A DNA stretch of 18,298 nucleotides from an uncultured Bacteroidales bacterium (GTDB lineage: Bacteria > Bacteroidota > Bacteroidia > Bacteroidales > ML635J-15), in the NCBI GenBank assembly GCA_905233405.1, contig CAJOEG010000022.1, positions 13,520-31,817 on the forward strand. Direction: 5' to 3'. Position numbers and translations under genes: made by a program. Every line of letters starts with the position of its first letter. Position 1 is the first letter of the stretch. The notes under the pieces were generated by a model that did no database searches, was not told where the DNA came from, and saw only the letters and a program-made list of their open reading frames with translations. Of this stretch, positions 16,307 through 18,298 are shown in pieces.

Positions 16307-16720
16307 ATGAAAGAACTTAGTGCTACAAAAAATATTGATGTCAGGTTCAGCGAAGTGGATTCGATGAACATCGTATGGCACGGCAGCTATATGCTCTACT
16401 TCGAGGATGCACGCGAGGAGTTCGGCCGCAAGTTTGGACTCGACTATCTGACGATTTACCACAACGGGTATTATGCACCGCTGGTTGATATTTCGTTCAA
16501 ATACAAGCGACCGATAATCTACGGAATGAAGCCGAGCATAACAATACATTACCGTCCTACCGATGCTGCCAAGATAGTCTTCGACTACGAAATCAACAAT
16601 CCTGAGGACGGAAGTTTGCTGGCTACAGGACGTTCGGTGCAGGTGTTTATGGATTTGCAGTACAATCTGGTTCTGTTGAATCCCGAATTTTACGAAGAAT
16701 GGAAGAAAAAATGGTTGTAA
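16307..16720 (+). CDS. 4HBT-family acyl-CoA/ACP thioesterase of the polyene cluster
   Basis: 137 residues with the family motif VRFSEVDSMNIVWHGSYMLY, containing the catalytic aspartate (D18), then FEDAREEFGRKFG. This is a YbgC/FadM-like hotdog thioesterase that could release or edit the polyene thioester. I chose the ATG at 16307, two bases after the previous stop. The earlier in-frame ATG at 16289 would overlap the dehydratase gene and adds nothing family-like. Confidence 0.86.
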   Translation: MKELSATKNIDVRFSEVDSMNIVWHGSYMLYFEDAREEFGRKFGLDYLTIYHNGYYAPLVDISFKYKRPIIYGMKPSITIHYRPTDAAKIVFDYEINNPEDGSLLATGRSVQVFMDLQYNLVLLNPEFYEEWKKKWL

Positions 16721-17809
16721 AGATTTCGGATAATATCGTATCGCCCTTGGGCTTGACATCCGAGGAAAACTATTCCGCAGTGAAGGCTGGACAGTCGCGG
16801 TTGTCACGCTACGAAGGTAAATGGAATTTGCCAGAGCCCTTTGTTGCATCGCTGATTGACAGGGAGAAAATCCAAGTTGACGGGCATTATACATTTTTTG
16901 AGCAGATTGTCATCAAGTCGGCTTCTACCGCTATTGCCGAGGCTGGAATAGACCCCGCTTCGCCTCGTGTAATATTCGTTCTTTCTACGACCAAGGGCAA
17001 TGTATATCTGCTTGATAATGGGATTACGGATTTTCCCGACGAACGGGTGCTGCTTGGTGTTACAGCCGATGTGGTAGCAAGGCATTTCGGCAATCCTAAC
17101 AAACCTGTTGTGGTGTCAAATGCTTGCATATCAGGAGTTTGCACACAGATAGTGGCGATGAGGCTGCTGGAGCGTGGCGCATACGATTATGCAGTGGTTG
17201 TTGGTGCCGATATGCAGTCGCCTTTCATTGTTTCCGGATTCCAGTCGTTCAAGGCTCTGTCGCCCGAACAGTGCAAGCCTTTCGATGCTTCGCGCCGTGG
17301 ACTTAACCTTGGCGAAGCCGCTGCAACTATGGTGCTTGGCACAAAGGAAACTGATGGCTGCTGGAAATTGGTGCGTGGTGCTATCCGCAACGACGCAAAC
17401 CATATTTCGGGTCCGTCGCGTGTTGGCGAAGGTTCGTATCGCGCACTGAAGTATGTCCTTGGCGATTGCCCAGCCGACGAAATTGCTTTTGTAAATGCTC
17501 ACGAACGACGAGATGGAATCCATAGCCGTCGAACGGGCTGGTTTGCTTGATGTTCCGGTAAATAGCCTGAAGGGTTATTTCGGACATACTATGGGAGCGG
17601 CTGGTGTTCTCGAGTCGATACTCTCGATGCGCGCCCTCGACGACAATACAATATTGCCGACACGAGGCTTCGAAAACCTTGGTGTAACGCATAATGTTAA
17701 GGTTAGCAACACAATAGGACATACAGAGAAGAAGTCGTTTATAAAGTTGCTGTCGGGTTTTGGCGGTTGCAATGCGGCACTGCTTTTCAGAAAGGAGGAA
17801 CAGAAATGA
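16711..17809 (+). pseudogene. 3-oxoacyl-ACP synthase (ketosynthase 2) of the polyene cluster, broken by a ~17-base deletion
   Basis: A ketosynthase that begins MVVKISDNIVSPLGLTSEEN; another in-frame ATG at 16699 lies further inside the thioesterase gene. The active-site Cys139 is in VVSNACISGVC. The frame holds to IAFVNAH at 17502. There a deletion removes most of the histidine motif (expected NAHGTxTxx before NDEMES), and the homologous frame resumes at 17504 with NDEMESIAVERAGLL. It continues through the second histidine (GYFGHTMGAAGVLES) and LLSGFGGCNAALLFRK. Compared with FabF, about 17 bases are lost; the unshifted frame stops at 17550. No other defect is visible. It may be real or a sequence error. 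Confidence 0.85.
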
Positions 17810-18298
17810 AGCATTTTGTAGTTTTGAACGACAAGTCGGTGATGGTTGACGGCGTGCCGATGCAACTTGAGAATCAAGGTATGGCAATGCTTAACGATGT
17901 CTATAGAAGCAAAATAGGCGACTATCCAAAGTTTTTCAAGATGGATGCCCTGTGCAAGGTCGGCTTTATCGCATCCGAGTTGCTTCTGAAGGCTGAAACC
18001 GATGGCGAAATTAGTCAGCGCAAGGCTCACGGGACTTCGAGCCGTGCTGTTTTGCTGTTCAATAGGAGCGGTTCTCTCAATGCCGACACAAAATATCAGG
18101 CGACAATACAGGAGGCCGACAACTTTTTCCCAAGCCCTGCGATTTTCGTCTATACTTTGCCCAATATTGTTACTGGCGAAATAGCGATTCGCAATCTTTA
18201 TTATGGCGAAACCAACTTTATCGTCCTTGACTGCATGGACTTGCATACGATAGCCGAGCAAATAGCAAACGCATTTCAGGACAGCGAAACCGAATCTG
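17806..18298 (+). CDS. Ketosynthase-like protein without active-site cysteine (chain-length-factor-like; cut by the window edge)
   Basis: At least 164 residues from the ATG that overlaps the previous stop (ATGA), with a good GGAGG ribosome-binding site seven bases upstream (17794-17798). The middle (SRAVLLFNRSGSLNADTKYQ, ADNFFPSPAIFVYTLPNIVT, then GEIAIRN) matches the shortened ketosynthase N-terminal domain PF13723 found in aryl polyene loci. Where a ketosynthase would have its cysteine, the sequence reads IFVYTLPNIVTGEIAI; that part has no cysteine. It likely pairs with a true ketosynthase as a chain-length factor, as ApeC does with ApeO. The 3' end is beyond the window. Confidence 0.8.
   Translation, partial: MKHFVVLNDKSVMVDGVPMQLENQGMAMLNDVYRSKIGDYPKFFKMDALCKVGFIASELLLKAETDGEISQRKAHGTSSRAVLLFNRSGSLNADTKYQATIQEADNFFPSPAIFVYTLPNIVTGEIAIRNLYYGETNFIVLDCMDLHTIAEQIANAFQDSETES

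Noticed and set aside
16175..16894. Minus-strand open frame of 239 codons across the dehydratase, thioesterase and ketosynthase 2
   Set aside because: It crosses three real plus-strand genes and shows no recognisable protein features.
17575..18261. Minus-strand open frame of 228 codons over the end of ketosynthase 2 and the chain-length-factor gene
   Set aside because: Antisense to two genes with clear family motifs and ribosome-binding sites; composition like a shadow frame.
11124..18298. Dialkylresorcinol (DarA/DarB) or full flexirubin cluster
   Set aside because: No DarA, DarB or DarC homologue lies in the window; only the polyene part is supported.

Overview
The window looks like the chromosome of a gut- or mouth-type Bacteroidales bacterium (Bacteroidota). 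The reasons are: a purN-acpP-fabF-rnc block, LpxA/LpxC lipid A genes, a secreted nuclease with a type IX secretion (T9SS) C-terminal sorting domain, and promoters of the Bacteroidota form (TTTG about 19-21 bases before TAnnTTTG). No rRNA, tRNA, CRISPR array, insertion sequence or phage gene is visible. No stretch over about 300 bases lacks a gene.

Left part (1-6009, all minus strand): the 5' part of nusA behind rimP, a membrane-anchored DUF2007-like protein, aroE, a small AT-rich membrane protein, a DUF368 (PopT-type undecaprenyl-phosphate translocase) gene, an endonuclease I with a T9SS sorting tail, and purN. Middle part (6165-10206, plus strand): acpP-fabF-rnc, then lpxC-lpxA, closed by a clear hairpin terminator. 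LpxC is a stand-alone enzyme here, without the FabZ domain that is normally fused to it in Bacteroidota. A small outer-membrane-type protein (10254-10910, minus) faces the next cluster.

Right part (11124 to the window end, plus strand): a tightly packed operon that I read as an aryl polyene (flexirubin-like pigment) pathway. Its order is ketoreductase, ketosynthase, secreted protein of unknown function, methyltransferase, acyl carrier protein, LpxL-like acyltransferase, hotdog dehydratase-like protein, 4HBT thioesterase, second ketosynthase, and a ketosynthase-like protein lacking the active-site cysteine (chain-length-factor-like, cut by the window edge). A very good promoter lies just before the ketoreductase. 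The logic is a dedicated type II fatty-acid-like machine. A carrier protein holds the chain, KS/CLF extends it, KR and DH leave conjugated double bonds, and the methyltransferase, thioesterase and acyltransferase tailor, release and attach it. The starter-unit genes (ammonia lyase, AMP ligase) and the exporter genes expected for such a cluster are not in the window and may lie beyond its right edge.

The most striking observation is that both ketosynthase genes of this cluster are broken by one short internal deletion each (about 23 and about 17 bases), in the most conserved motifs, while every neighbour is intact. This is either recent loss of the pathway or a systematic sequence/assembly error.
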